Source: Schizophyllum amplum
Taxonomy: Eukaryota > Basidiomycota > Agaricomycetes > Agaricales > Schizophyllaceae
Length of the DNA: 64,000 nt
Assembly (NCBI GenBank): GCA_007026445.1
Contig: VDMD01000001.1
Coordinates: forward strand, 4,154,001-4,218,000
Reading direction: 5' to 3'
The position numbers and the translations under genes were made by a program. Under the pieces are notes generated by a model, which saw only the letters and a program-made list of their open reading frames with translations, had not been told where the DNA came from and searched no databases. Every line of letters begins with the position of its first letter. Position 1 is the first letter of the stretch. Of this stretch, positions 24,812 through 35,891 are shown one piece after another.

Positions 24812-25000
24812 GACGTTCACACTTTAGATAAACCAACTCTAAGCTCGAAGTAGAAATCTTTGGCAAGGTGAAAAGAAGTGGCCACTCCAACTTTCTTCCG
24901 AGCCTCGTAGGGCTATATAGTACAGTACCACCAATGAGAGTAGTGATATACACAGACTTATCTGCGAAGACAAGTATGGCTGCAGGCGCGGCCAAGCCTA

Positions 25001-28000
25001 TCATGGCACGAGTGGTATGCTCACAGCGCGACCACTGGAGATGAAGGCGCTGGTCTCGGAGGAAGAACACAGACAACCGCATCCACTCGGACATATTGGC
25101 ACATCAAGCTTCCTCCAGCAAGATATATGGCTGACGTGCATGCAGCGGAGGCAGCTTTTCGACAAGCCTGATACAAGGGTTTGTCAGATACTTGCTAAGC
25201 CACAGTAGGAATAGCCCACTTACCTCTCACGGGTAAGCGACATACGGTACAGTTCGGAAGGATCTTCGTGTTCAGACAGTTCGGGCAAATCTTCCCTGCG
25301 CTTGTATCGCGCGAGAATTCCCCCGAGCAGCGCGTGCAACGGCTCACAAGACCTGCGCACAAGGTCAGTTCATGAAGCGTCGGATGACGCGGAGTCTCAA
25401 CGAACCTAGCTTATGCTGAACAGGATCTGCCAGCCCATTTCTTCTTGGTGGCACTGACTTGAGTAATTCCAGCCTCTTCTCCAGTAGCTGCCACCGGAAA
25501 AGAAGTTCCGCATATGCTTCAACGTGAGCATAAAATTGGCGAATCAAATTCGGATTGAACAAGTCCCTGCGAGGCGTCAGCGTCTATGGCTGCCTATGGT
25601 ATGAGGAGCATACTGGTTGTCAGACTTGACCACCGATTCCTCCTTGAAAACCAACCGCTTCTCCGTGATTACCTGATCAGCCCTCACGGGAGGTATCCTC
25701 GAGAATGTCGGCCTTCTCGGGCGCTGCCCCGCCCGACCGCCCGATCCCGCAGATGAATATGATGACTGCACGACAGGTGGAGACGGACCCGGCTGTGAGC
25801 CAAAGACGGACTCGTTCCACGACTTGGATATGGGCTCGTTTAAAGGCGAGAGTATGGAGTTTTGTCGTGGCCGACGGGTACGTGGTATTGGTGAATCGGG
25901 CCCGCGTAATACTCTGCTCGCCGGGACAGGTATCGATGACCGTGGCGCTAACGGTGTAGTAGGTGTCGGAGGTTTGGGTGTGTACGGAGACGTCTCACTC
26001 ATAGGAGTGGCGAGCCCTTCACGCAGCGTGTCCTGCACGCCGGCGAGGTATTGCCGCATTGTACCGGTGTTGAAAAGACTCGACCATGAACCGCGGGAGG
26101 AATTCGACGAAGAGAGCGCTGCGTTGATTAGATTCCGCGAGGGGGAGATGTTCCCGGACTGATGCTGCCAGGGCGGGGAGTGAGGGCTGGTACGTGAGCG
26201 GCGCGCTGTAAAGTAGTCGAGGTTGGCGATGTTGGCGGACAAAGGCGTCACACGACGACCTGTTACCGGCGATTTTGGTTGTATGGCACTGCCTCCGCTT
26301 TGCTGGTGGTCGAATGCCTGGAGGACAACTGCAGAAATCATTCCGAGCATCTGTAGGTCCTTGGCGGCGCAGAAATCCTGGAAGCTACAATCGGGAAGGT
26401 CAATGTCACCTAAAATGATGCATAGAATCACCTACAAGTTCAACACGAGTGTTTGTACGGCGCTCATTTTCTTATATTTATGGGGCTCGTCGCCGCCCTC
26501 CATAGCAGGAAAAAGCGATGCAAGGGCATCGAAAACCCTTTGATGATCGTAGCGACCGTGGGTCTGGGCCACCTCTGCGTTCGTGCGACAAACATCCTCC
26601 AAGGCTTCGCCATGGAAAATGTAGTCTATCGCGACCTTCCGATCCGCACCCGTAAGGCCCAGCGTATTCGTCACGGCGATCGTACTTCTCCGCATCGGCA
26701 GCACGTAGCTCTGTGGCTGATCATCCGCGTGCGATGCAAGCTCTGGTCGATACTGCAGCGGCGAGAACGTGAGCAAGTTCGTCATGATGCGCGAGATGTT
26801 TTCTGCATCGCCACGGCGTCGAGGGTCGGCTTTGCCGCTACGCTCGGGCGTAAAGCTACCAAGGCGGTCAACGGCGTCGTAAATGAGCGCAGGATGTTTG
26901 AAGAGCTTGGGCGTGGCATCCTTCCCCGCAGCAGCGTCGTCTGGAGAACCGGAAACATCGCGCAGGAGACTGCGCACAATGCGAGGTGGTGCGCGGAAGA
27001 AACAAATTAGTTCACCTGCAAATCCAGTCAGGTGTTATTTCGACCATTAGGCGAGAAACGCACCGTTAGGTCCGAAGGCGCCCTGCGACGTTCTTGGCTC
27101 CGTCAGGTTCTTGTTATTACGCAATAGCGAGACGGTCACGTCTCTCGACTTCCGGTTGTCCTCCTCGTCGGAGGAAGACTCGGAGTCAGGGTATAACGGA
27201 CCGCGAGCGTGCTCGTCCTCCCTGGCGAACAACAGAAATCGGAGACATGCTTCTAAGCAGGGCCGCCGATGTTGTCGGATTGTACGCAATCGACGGAGGA
27301 TGTACGCGAAATCTTTCATGGATATAAGTGGACTGCGCTCCAGCTCGACGCTGGGCGTGCCGCCTGGGTGTTGCGCTTGTGGGTAGTCTTTGGGGAAGGT
27401 GAAGGTGACGCGGAGGAAGACTGAAGTTTTCTCTCCCCAAGGGCCGTGTAGGCCAAGCGTGCAGGTGCGCTTCTTGGTTAAATCGAACTATGAATTCACG
27501 TTAGTTAGCTGTGGTACTGTATAAGATACAATTACCTTCTCGAGTTTGATCTGTCGCTCAGCCAGTTTCCCCAGCTTCCCGACTACGGATTTGATCCTTA
27601 ACGGGAATCAGCAAGCACCAATATACAAAGTGCGAGTTCCACCCACTCATCCGCGAGCGACTGCTCTCCTTCTTTCTTCTCCTCTTCGCTATCGCTCTCG
27701 ACCCGGTTAATACTCCTTCCCCGAACCGCTGACGCCGGTCGTGACTGCGATCCGGTAGGACTCACATCGCTCCCCCGCCCCGAACTACTGCCTCTCCTCC
27801 CACCAACACGCACATTCGACAGCCACGTGAACGCATCCATGCGCGTCGCCACCGATTTGCCCGTCACGCTCCCCTTACTCATCGTCCCCGTCTTCTTCAG
27901 GCTGGCGATCTGCGGAATCGGCAGGGCGCGTGTGGCGGACGCGCGGCCCTGCTTGCTAGTGGGCTTGTCTGCACCCAGGGCAACGGGGGCGGAGGTGGTG

Positions 28001-29849
28001 GTCATGCTGGGCGGGAGGGCGCGAACCTCGGCGAGGATGGAGCGGTTGCCAATAGGAGCGGAGAGCATGGACTGGGGCGCAGATTGGGCAGGGCTGCGGA
28101 ACGAGACGTCGCGGTAGCTCTGCACGTCGAGAGACGGCCGTTTCCCGGAGCGGCCTCTGTTCTGGCCGAATTCATGTCCGACGCGCTGAGTGAGTAATGA
28201 ATACCGGTTTTGAGCAGGTTTTGTCTGTAAATACCTCGAGTGTAGCGTGATCGACTGGCCAAAAACGTAGCGTCCGATCCTTGGACCAGGTAATGAGCTG
28301 GAAGTCATCTGGACAGCGTGAGACAGGCAAGAGGCAAACACAAGATCACGCCACATACCCTGCTCGCCCTTCCGCCACACAAACTCTTTGACGACATCGG
28401 TGTGGCCCTCGAACACTTCTATGGGTTCGCAATAGTCATCCCGGGCGTAAAGTTCCAGCGCCGTCTCCCCTCTCTGCGGCAGACTCATCACACCCTCGCC
28501 GAACGGCAGATTGCGTGCCCGCCAAACAGGATACGATGTATATATGGTGGCCTTCGCATCGGAGGACTGCACGCCAGGCGTGTCGGACAGGCAATTAATA
28601 TCCCAGAATTTGATCGTGCGGTCGAGCGAGCAGGTGACCAGCTCGTTTCGTGCGCTGTGCGACCAGTCAAGGCCGTAGATCTTCGAGCGGTGGGCAGGTA
28701 TCCGCGCCGTGGGGAGGGAGCCGTTCTGCAAATCGTTGAGCTAGCCGCTGGCCATCTTTGTCAGCACGCACTCTTCGATCCCAAACAAGGACCTCGTTAG
28801 CGTGAGATGAGGCAATGACATTGGCGTCGTGTCTGTTCCACTTGACGTGTGTTCCTCCGCCAGCTGAATTGCTGATTTAGTATCTTCTTGAATAATGATA
28901 GAGAATATCATACCGTGGAAGGCACATAGCCCTACGCAGATATTGGTCAGAATTTCGCTTGGCAAGAAGACGTAGAGCTGACCTATACTCGGCTTGCGTG
29001 GATGCCGCAAGTCCCACGCCCACAGCCAGGAGTCAATACCCGTGCTGATGACTGTGTCGTACTCGCTTGTATGCCAGTTGATGTCGGTGATAGCCCGGTA
29101 GTGCGAGTGTAGTATGTGCTGTATGGACGTTTTTCCCTGGAGCATGAGGTTCCATATCAATCTGCGATGATATTTACGTTCAGCGCGGCGCAGGAGACAG
29201 AAAGAAAGACGTACAGTTTCTCGCTGGACGTGGAGACGACGTATTCGGAGCGAGCTACGTGCGGGTTCCATTGCACATCGGCGACATCCCATGTCCCTCC
29301 TTGCGGCAGGAAGCGGGGAACCTCGAGCGGGGCTTCCAGATCAATTATGAACAGCCCGCGGCGCCTGTTTTGTTGTCAGCTATGGCAAGCTTAGATAGAC
29401 GCTTGACACTTACGCTGCAAGAACGAGGTCTCTTGAAGATGGACTGATGCTGATCTGGGAAAAGTTTAGAGCTGCCGACGACATTGGTGTTGAGGTTTAC
29501 TAACGTTGCCCACTGCATCGCCTACGAGCGTCTTCATGTCGATCTGGAGGCTCTGAGCAAAGTGCGCTCCCTCTTCTGCAGAGGACGGTGCTTCAATTTC
29601 CACGTGGTCGTCGTCCAAAACTGAACTATCCGTGTCGTTCAAGTCTTCCACCGGCAGTCGCAAGGGACTCGACGCCGGAGGTGACCTGTCCAAACCTTGC
29701 CTCTCGGCAAGGTTTGCCATGCGCGCTTGTCGTCGGGCGCTCAGGACGCTCCCTGAGGTACGCCTGGCGAGTGCAACATCAGGTAGGGCACGATTCTGAA
29801 GACGTAACCGGCTAGCGTTCGTATTCGTGTCGGACCTTTGCGGTATCAT
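25001..29849 (-). CDS. MTC5: WDR59 homologue (Mtc5/Sea3), SEACAT/GATOR2 subunit
   Basis: GATOR2/SEACAT is a vacuole-associated complex that activates TORC1 by counteracting GATOR1. The ATG at 29849 starts a low-complexity lead, followed by a WD40 propeller in several exons (GTWDVADVQWNPHVARSEYV, HYRAITDINWHTSEYDTVIS, HRSKIYGLDWSHSARNELVT, CSLDRTIKFWDINC, GHTDVVKEFVWRKG). An RWD domain follows (LHGPWGEKTSVFLRVTFTFP, SVELERSPLISMKDFAYI). After a long Ser/Pro-rich middle part, the C-terminus is a zinc-binding RING-like region: CTRCSGEF, KICPNCLNTKILPNCTVCRL, then, after an intron, CLRCMHVSHISCWRK and CPSGCGC. WD40, RWD and C-terminal RING in this order match WDR59. The stop is at 25001. The gene is head-to-head with NPR3. 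Confidence 0.93.
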
Positions 29850-30054
29850 GGGCGTGCACGTATGTCGACAGACCCCACTTGTCTATGTGGAGTCCTGAGA
29901 AAGGAAGAGCAACCCAGCGCGCAATCGCCGATTCGCCGCAGCTTGCCGGCCGGATAAAGACAGATGAACGTGAACGGCAAGGTGCGAACAAAGCCTTCCT
30001 TTCCGGGAGAGAACTCGCACGCTTGAATCACACGCGTCGTCGTCGCATGCGACG
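29850..30054. promoter_or_regulatory. Bidirectional promoter between WDR59 and NPR3
   Basis: Only 205 bases separate the two ATG codons of these divergent genes, so one short region must serve both. No TATA box was seen. The shared promoter would allow co-expression of an activator-complex and an inhibitor-complex subunit of the same pathway. Confidence 0.75.
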
Positions 30055-32478
30055 ATGGCGGAGACGCTGTTGGCGATCTTGCTCGTAACCTCCTCGGCGA
30101 CGGGACCGACGCTGGTGCACAAATATCCTGCAAATCCGGTTCCTTCACCACGACTCTCGCGCTACAGACCAGAAAAGGCGGAAGTCCTGCCCATTTCCAA
30201 CCTCGATAACCCGTGGCGCACCTCGCATGCCTTCGAGCCCAGCGTCCACGAGCCCCGGTCGACTGCCGCGACAAATGGCGCCGAGTACACATGGCGCAAG
30301 CCAGCGTCCGCGATACGCGTACGGTCGGCCTCAATGTCCACGAGAAATGCAGCCGGCACCAGCGCGACCCCTCCCAAGAGCGCGCACCTCGCCGCATCGC
30401 CGACCAAGGACGACCAATACGATCGCGTCCTCGGATACAATCCCGAATTCTTGACAAGCCTGCTCTGCCCCCATGCTTCGATGTTCCACCAGAAATTTGA
30501 ACTCATAGTGGACGAGCTCGCTTTCATCGGACACCCTGTATGCGCCTACCCGGATGGGACGTGGAAGTTCAAGCCGGAGACCGGAAAACCATACGCGCGC
30601 GGACGCGGCTCAAGGAATCGACAAGTGTCTCAAGAGGACGCCGATCCGTCCGAAGCGCATCCCACAGAACATCTAGGGACGAAGAGCGCCTGGCTGCAAA
30701 GCTTCCACCTTGTCTTGGTCCTCGATCTCCCCGACCCTTCCTCCTGCAACTCGGGCAACGTATGGAAATACTTTGACATAATATACGAGCGTATTGCATT
30801 CAACATCACCGCCGTGCTTTTTCGTGAACAAGTGATCTCCAACTTCGTCGAGCTGGAATGTGAGCGGCTTACGAGTCTGCGAGAGGCGTGCATAGGCAAA
30901 GGTGAGGCACTTCTCCTCTCGCCCGTCTATTCTCTCTCATAAACGCAAAGGGCAGCCCTTCTCGGATTACATGTCTCAGGCGCTTGCACAAACATCCATC
31001 GCCCCTGCTATGCAAGTGCTCTTTGACTCCATCAAGACTTCTACCATTGCCTATATTACCATCCACGATCTTCCCATGGAATTACAACTTCCTCCCTATC
31101 TTGATACTCTCCTCCATGTCGCTGGGGACGACGATATTGATGAGCTGCAAGAGCAAGACGCTGCAGATATGTGGGGACCGCATATGAGCTTTGGATGGAG
31201 ATTGGAGACCCTCGCTCCCTGGAAGAGCATCCTGTTGCTGGAGAAGGATGGGTTTGACCCATTTGCTAGTTTACGTGGGCCCCATGTCAGTGTCAATGAC
31301 CGACCGTTGGTCGACGGCCTCATTCGCTTCCTCGAGGTTGCGTCGATTACCCTGTCGTAAGTCCTTAGCCAAGCAATGATCACCGTTTGCTCACCGTAAA
31401 AACTCAGGCTTGCGGACATGTCAAGCCTGCTGGATTGGGATCTTGACACTCAGGTGTACCCTGTCGTACGCTGGTTGGTCGAACATAGGAGGGCCAAAAT
31501 CGTCGATGTCGTGCACCCTGGGCTGAAGACTGTATTCACTCTTCCACCCAGATTCGAGCAGCCGTGAGTTTGCGGTCGAATGCAACATACCTCTTACTGA
31601 TAGTTTTTGTTCCAGACTCAAAGAGTTGACTGCCGATTTCGACAAGGAGTTCACAGATCCCGTAGCATCCCTACCCGAGATCTTGTCTCTCATATCTACT
31701 GCGCCGTCGAAGCAAAGCGACAACCACTTTTACGCGACAGTAGTCCAACACCGCGACCTCATACCGGTCTATCACGACGTTGTACTGTGGATGCTCAAGC
31801 GCGGCCTCCTTATACGACTCTCACTGCGCATCCGCATCGTTGCCACCCGTGAGATCAAAGAGCGGGCCAAGTTCCGAAAACACCAGCGCGTTAAGCCCAA
31901 CCTCGACGTCGAAAAGCCGAATCCCGCTCTACACCGTCCGCCGGCATTGCCTTGGCTGTCGCTCTCGCCCAAGGCCGCGCATAGTTATTCTTTCCCCGGC
32001 CGCATGCGCTCTAGCGAGAGTCATGTAAGTGCGCTAGTGATCCGGGAGGATGACGGAGAGAAGCTGGCCGACGATGATGACGACGTGTTTGAGGAGAACG
32101 CGGAGGGGGCAGCGTCCGAAGAGGACGATGATGGGGGTGCGGCGTCGATCATCACTGATCCAAGCCAAGCGACGCCGCTGCAGCAGTTGTGGCTGGCGAC
32201 GATGTCGGAGGGCAAGAATGAGCATATTGCACACCGGTTCGCGCAGTGAGTGCTTCTTGGCTTTGGAGGATGGACGGCGTGGCTGACTGGTTGCAGCATC
32301 AACCAGTACTTTGACGGGAAGATGACGGACGATGAGATCTTGTATCGAGCGGAGATTACGAGGAAGCAGTTGCGGGAGGTCCTGCATGTTTACGAGGAAT
32401 ATGTGCGTGGCATCCTGAGCTCTCGAGAGAGGTGTTACTGACCAGCCATTACAGCTTCAGACGTTTTTGCACCCGTAA
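30055..32478 (+). CDS. NPR3: NPR3 homologue (nitrogen permease regulator 3), SEACIT/GATOR1 subunit
   Basis: NPR3 with NPR2 and IML1 forms the GTPase-activating complex that turns off Rag/Gtr GTPases and thus TORC1 when amino acids are scarce. The ATG at 30055 gives MAETLLAILLVTSSATGPTL, the conserved longin-like start of the family. Later come YNPEFLTSLLCPHASMFHQK, the conserved LVLVLDLPDPSS segment and KYFDIIYERIAFNITAVL. Further exons include GWRLETLAPWKSILLLEK and FLEVASITLS, then a C-terminal winged-helix-like part (LIPVYHDVVLWMLKRGLLIR). An acidic insert (DDDDDVFEENAEGAASEEDD) precedes the last conserved block (FDGKMTDDEILYRAEITRKQ), ending LQTFLHP at 32478. Splice sites are canonical and no frame breaks were found. 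It converges with the RNA-repair locus, whose stop lies 120 bases away. Confidence 0.93.
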
Positions 32479-32598
32479 ATATGTATGGAACCACCAATCG
32501 AAGTGCAGGCTGCGAAGACCAAGAAATATGCATGTCTTCAAAACGAATGCCATACTGATACAGCATCTTCGTAGGTCTGGCAAAGGCTGGGACTGGTT

Positions 32599-35232
32599 TC
32601 AGTCGATGGTCTGTTCCGCTATCTGGTTCTGCTCCAGCTTGTGGTGTGTCCAATGCTCGTTACCTGCGATGAAGTCTGCCCGGACGACCTTGCCACGAAA
32701 CACGATCAACCCGCCGCGTTCCATCTTCACGACAATGCCTTCAGCCGTCTCGTCACTGAATGATGACTGGCGTGTCACCGTCGCCAACAGCTCTTCGTTG
32801 CTCGGCATTTTACCCGTATGAAGCAGCGGCACCATTGGGATGCTCGTCTTCGCCAGTGCTGCCTTCATCACCTTGCGACCCAGCCACGCGTCTCGCGCTC
32901 GGTCGTAGAGGTCAAAGGCGACAAAACGCCCGGGTAGTCGCGAATAGCCCACTGAATGTCGCGCAGCCAGCCACTCGCCAAACAACACGTAGCGCTCTGG
33001 GTATCGCGCGTCGCATCCGAGCACGTTTCGCAATCCCGCCGAGTGCGTCGCTAGCCAGATGTTAAGCGCTCGGAATTGTGCATGGCTTCCCGCATGCACG
33101 TAATGTGATCGGTTCTGCGCCAGGAGTTGTCCATCCGCGCCCAGCGAGAATCCCATGTTCGCGCCATCCAGCTTCTCAGTGATGACGACGGTGGTATCGG
33201 GCGGTACAACGGGAGTCTGCGCGAGCACGACGTCGTCGTCGGCTGCTCCACCGAGGTCAAGAAGATGCGCGGTACGCGGGAATTTGAAGAGTCCCGCGGG
33301 AGGCGACAGCCGTCTGACAAGCTCGTCCGCCGCCGCGAGCGACCTCACCACAGCGATCGCTGCGAAGCCCTCGTTTAGGGTAGGGCGCTGGAACTGCTCA
33401 GCCATTTGCGCGACCGCGGCCCGTACGCGACCCCCCGGCGGCAGAGTAGGATGCCCTGCGCGCTCCTGTGCGCGGGCAATACACAGGGTCGATGGATAGT
33501 CGAAGAGCACGCATACGGGCTTTTCCGTCCCCTGCAAGTGCGAGCCAGTTGGCGCGGTCGGCGCTGCCGGCATTGCAGCGGTCGAGGATCAGCCCGCGAC
33601 CGGGATGGGGTTGTCCAATCTGGCGCTCGCAAGCCGCTCGTCCGCTGGCGTCGTCTTGGCTGACGCGCACCCAGCGCGTGGACCTCGCGCGAGGAGCGCT
33701 TCCGCGAACCAACTCTTCCCTGCTCCGGGGAGGCCGACGAATGAGAAGGTCGGGGTCGGCAGGGAGCTGACCCTCAATAACACAGCGCTTGGGGGAGGCT
33801 CGGCGGGGGCGGGCGGAAGGATGGCGCGGCGCTTCCAGAGGGTGCTGCAGTACCTGGACACGAAGGCTTCCTGGGCGCGCGTCTCGACGCTGCCGGGGCG
33901 GATAGCGCGCAAGGTGGCGATGGCCTCGGTGGCAGACATGGTGGGCTGGGTGAGGGTGCGGTCGGCCTTGGCGAAGCCGAAGGTGGCGAGGTGGCAGGCG
34001 GCGACTGTGCCGGCGCGGCCTGCGTCAGGGTGTCAGCCTTGTTATTGCGTGGTGTCACGTGTGGTATGACAATCTTACCCTTGCCACCGCCGCAGTGCAC
34101 CAAGAGGGGGACATTTTCTTCGTCCAGCAGCAGCCGGACGACTATGTCCATCTCTTCGATGGAGGGCGCGTGCTCGTTTGTGATAGGGAGGAACGTGTTC
34201 TTCACCATTGTGCCCATGAACCAAGATGCAGGCAGCGGCTGCTCCTTCGTCAAAGTGAGCACGCGGCGGATACCGATATGCGGCGACGCGAGCAGCGCGA
34301 TGTCTTCTGCCTATGGGCGTGGACATCACAGCGAGTAGAAGGGGATGAGCCAGCGGAAGTTGCGAGGGAGACGGCTGCGCGGCTGCGTCGGTACAACCAG
34401 GCGGGTGCGCGGCTCGAGCGAGAACAGCGTGGCGAAGGCGAGGTCGGATACTGCAAGCCGCAGCGCGTCTGTCCATGGCGCAAGCAGGATGCGCGTGACT
34501 TCCGATTTGGTCGGCAAGTTGTCTAGCTCGTGCGGGAGGAACAGGTCCCCACTCGGTAAGCTCTGCGCAGTCAGCGAGCTTTTTGAGGCAATACCCCTCG
34601 ACGCGTTCCTCTTCGGCACGCTCCCATGCCTGCGCATACGCAAGCATTGCGAGTTTGTGCTTCTCCGTCTTCCTGGAAGCGTCCGCGAGCCGCAAGAAGC
34701 CCTTGTGCGATGTGCGGTCCGCGCAGATGAGCCGGAGGGCGAACTTGCTTGCCTGCTCGACGTCGCCAAAGCAGTGGGCCGTAAACGCGCGTGATCGAGG
34801 AAGCTCGGGGAGGGGTACTGCTAGACAGGGCATGAGCAGCGAATGAAGACTTTTGTCGGGTTTTGCATCTTCGGCTTCGGTAAGGAGAATGTGGAAATGG
34901 GTAGGTGGCAGGCCGAGTGCGCGACGCAATTGCTGACCTGCCGCCCAGATTATGACGATGAAGTAGATGTCGGTGTTCGCCTGCCCGCCGATACCAGCGC
35001 TGTGTAAAGTGCAGTCGATCTCTGCGGACAAGGCTTTGTCGAGGCGAGCGCGATCAACGCGTGTCAGTTCCGCAGATGTGGCTACGACTATGTGGTGGGT
35101 CGTTCGAGTGTTGTGTAGTGTGATGGAGGGAGTGCCCCGTGCCAATTCTACGGCGTTGTTGGCAAGCTGCTCGACGAGAGAACCTGAGAGAGTCAGGTCA
35201 CCGTCCGCGTTGGTATGAAGGGACGCTGCCAT
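32599..35232 (-). pseudogene. RNA-repair fusion: phosphatase, polynucleotide kinase and RNA ligase domains, frame-broken
   Basis: From ATG 35232 an N-terminal region of about 240 residues carries a helical segment (KLAMLAYAQAWERAEEERVE). It is followed by a cysteine-phosphatase domain, whose active site splices to HCGGGKGRAGT (C-x5-R). Next is a P-loop kinase (FVGLPGAGKSWFAEALLARG, SQDDASGRAACE, LILDRCNAGS), then an ATP-dependent RNA ligase with motif I EKLDGANMGF, YVLFGEWLA, FVAFDLYD, motif IV EGIVVKME and motif V FRGKVVRADF. The likely role is healing and sealing of RNA ends. Frame breaks by my reading: near 34535, two near 34330-34300, one lost base near 33680 and one extra G near 33533; the last two cancel. 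Catalytic residues are all kept, so the damage is recent or comes from sequencing. Fungal tRNA ligase Trl1 has a different domain order, so this is not Trl1. Confidence 0.7.
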
Positions 35233-35253
35233 AGACTTGGAAACGTTGGGCAA

Positions 35254-35891
35254 TTGAAGATGGCGAGCTGGTATTTTTGACGCATAGGTCTGTAGCGGCT
35301 AGCCGATATATGGCGCCGAAGAGGTAGATGATGACTGAAATAGACTCTGCAAGGAGTGTGTAATCGTGACTCAGAGAGAGTTTCGAAAGGCGATGTACAC
35401 AGCAAGTTGGTAAATTGGGACCCAGAGTGGACCGCAACCAGCTGGCTTCGGTTTCAGTCGAGCTACGCCAGCGGTGCAAGCTGAAAGATTTTACCCCAAC
35501 GCCAGTCCAAGTGGTCACGCGCACGTTGACGTTCGTGTTGCAGCACGTGCTCGCTTCCCATTCGGCTGTGGCGTAACTTCATTGCACCTCATGGCAGTGA
35601 TGGCACTCGACATCGAACTCGTCCTTTCGTGGCTCCCTTCTCGTCGTCTTTGTCGTTGTCAAAGTATACAAAGCGCCATGCATGGCTGGGCAGGCCCTTT
35701 GACCGTGACGCCGCGCGGTGCCGAGTAATGCCGAGCCCGACTGCATTGAACGGATCGCGTGCGAAGGGCGCTTGTCATCATGAAGTCGGCAGTGCTTGCA
35801 CGCATGCATTTCGCTCGCCTTGCCAAGTTGCGATGGGCTTGGGAGGAGCTTATATCTGAAGCGGCGCATTCAACTGTCTCGACCGTCCATC
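35254..35891. promoter_or_regulatory. Intergenic region with probable promoter of the ABC transporter
   Basis: About 640 bases between divergent genes with no recognised coding sequence. A TATA-like TTATATCT at about 35848-35856 lies some 40 bases upstream of the transporter ATG at 35892 and could be its core promoter. Confidence 0.5.

Noticed and set aside
25001..25094. Start of the F-box gene at 25094
   Set aside because: This stretch encodes the last zinc-binding exon of WDR59 in another frame (CLRCMHVSHISCW, CPSGCGC), so the F-box gene must start further downstream.
32599..35232. Assignment of the ligase gene to Trl1 tRNA ligase
   Set aside because: Domain order and the presence of a cysteine-phosphatase domain do not match Trl1, and no cyclic phosphodiesterase motif was seen.
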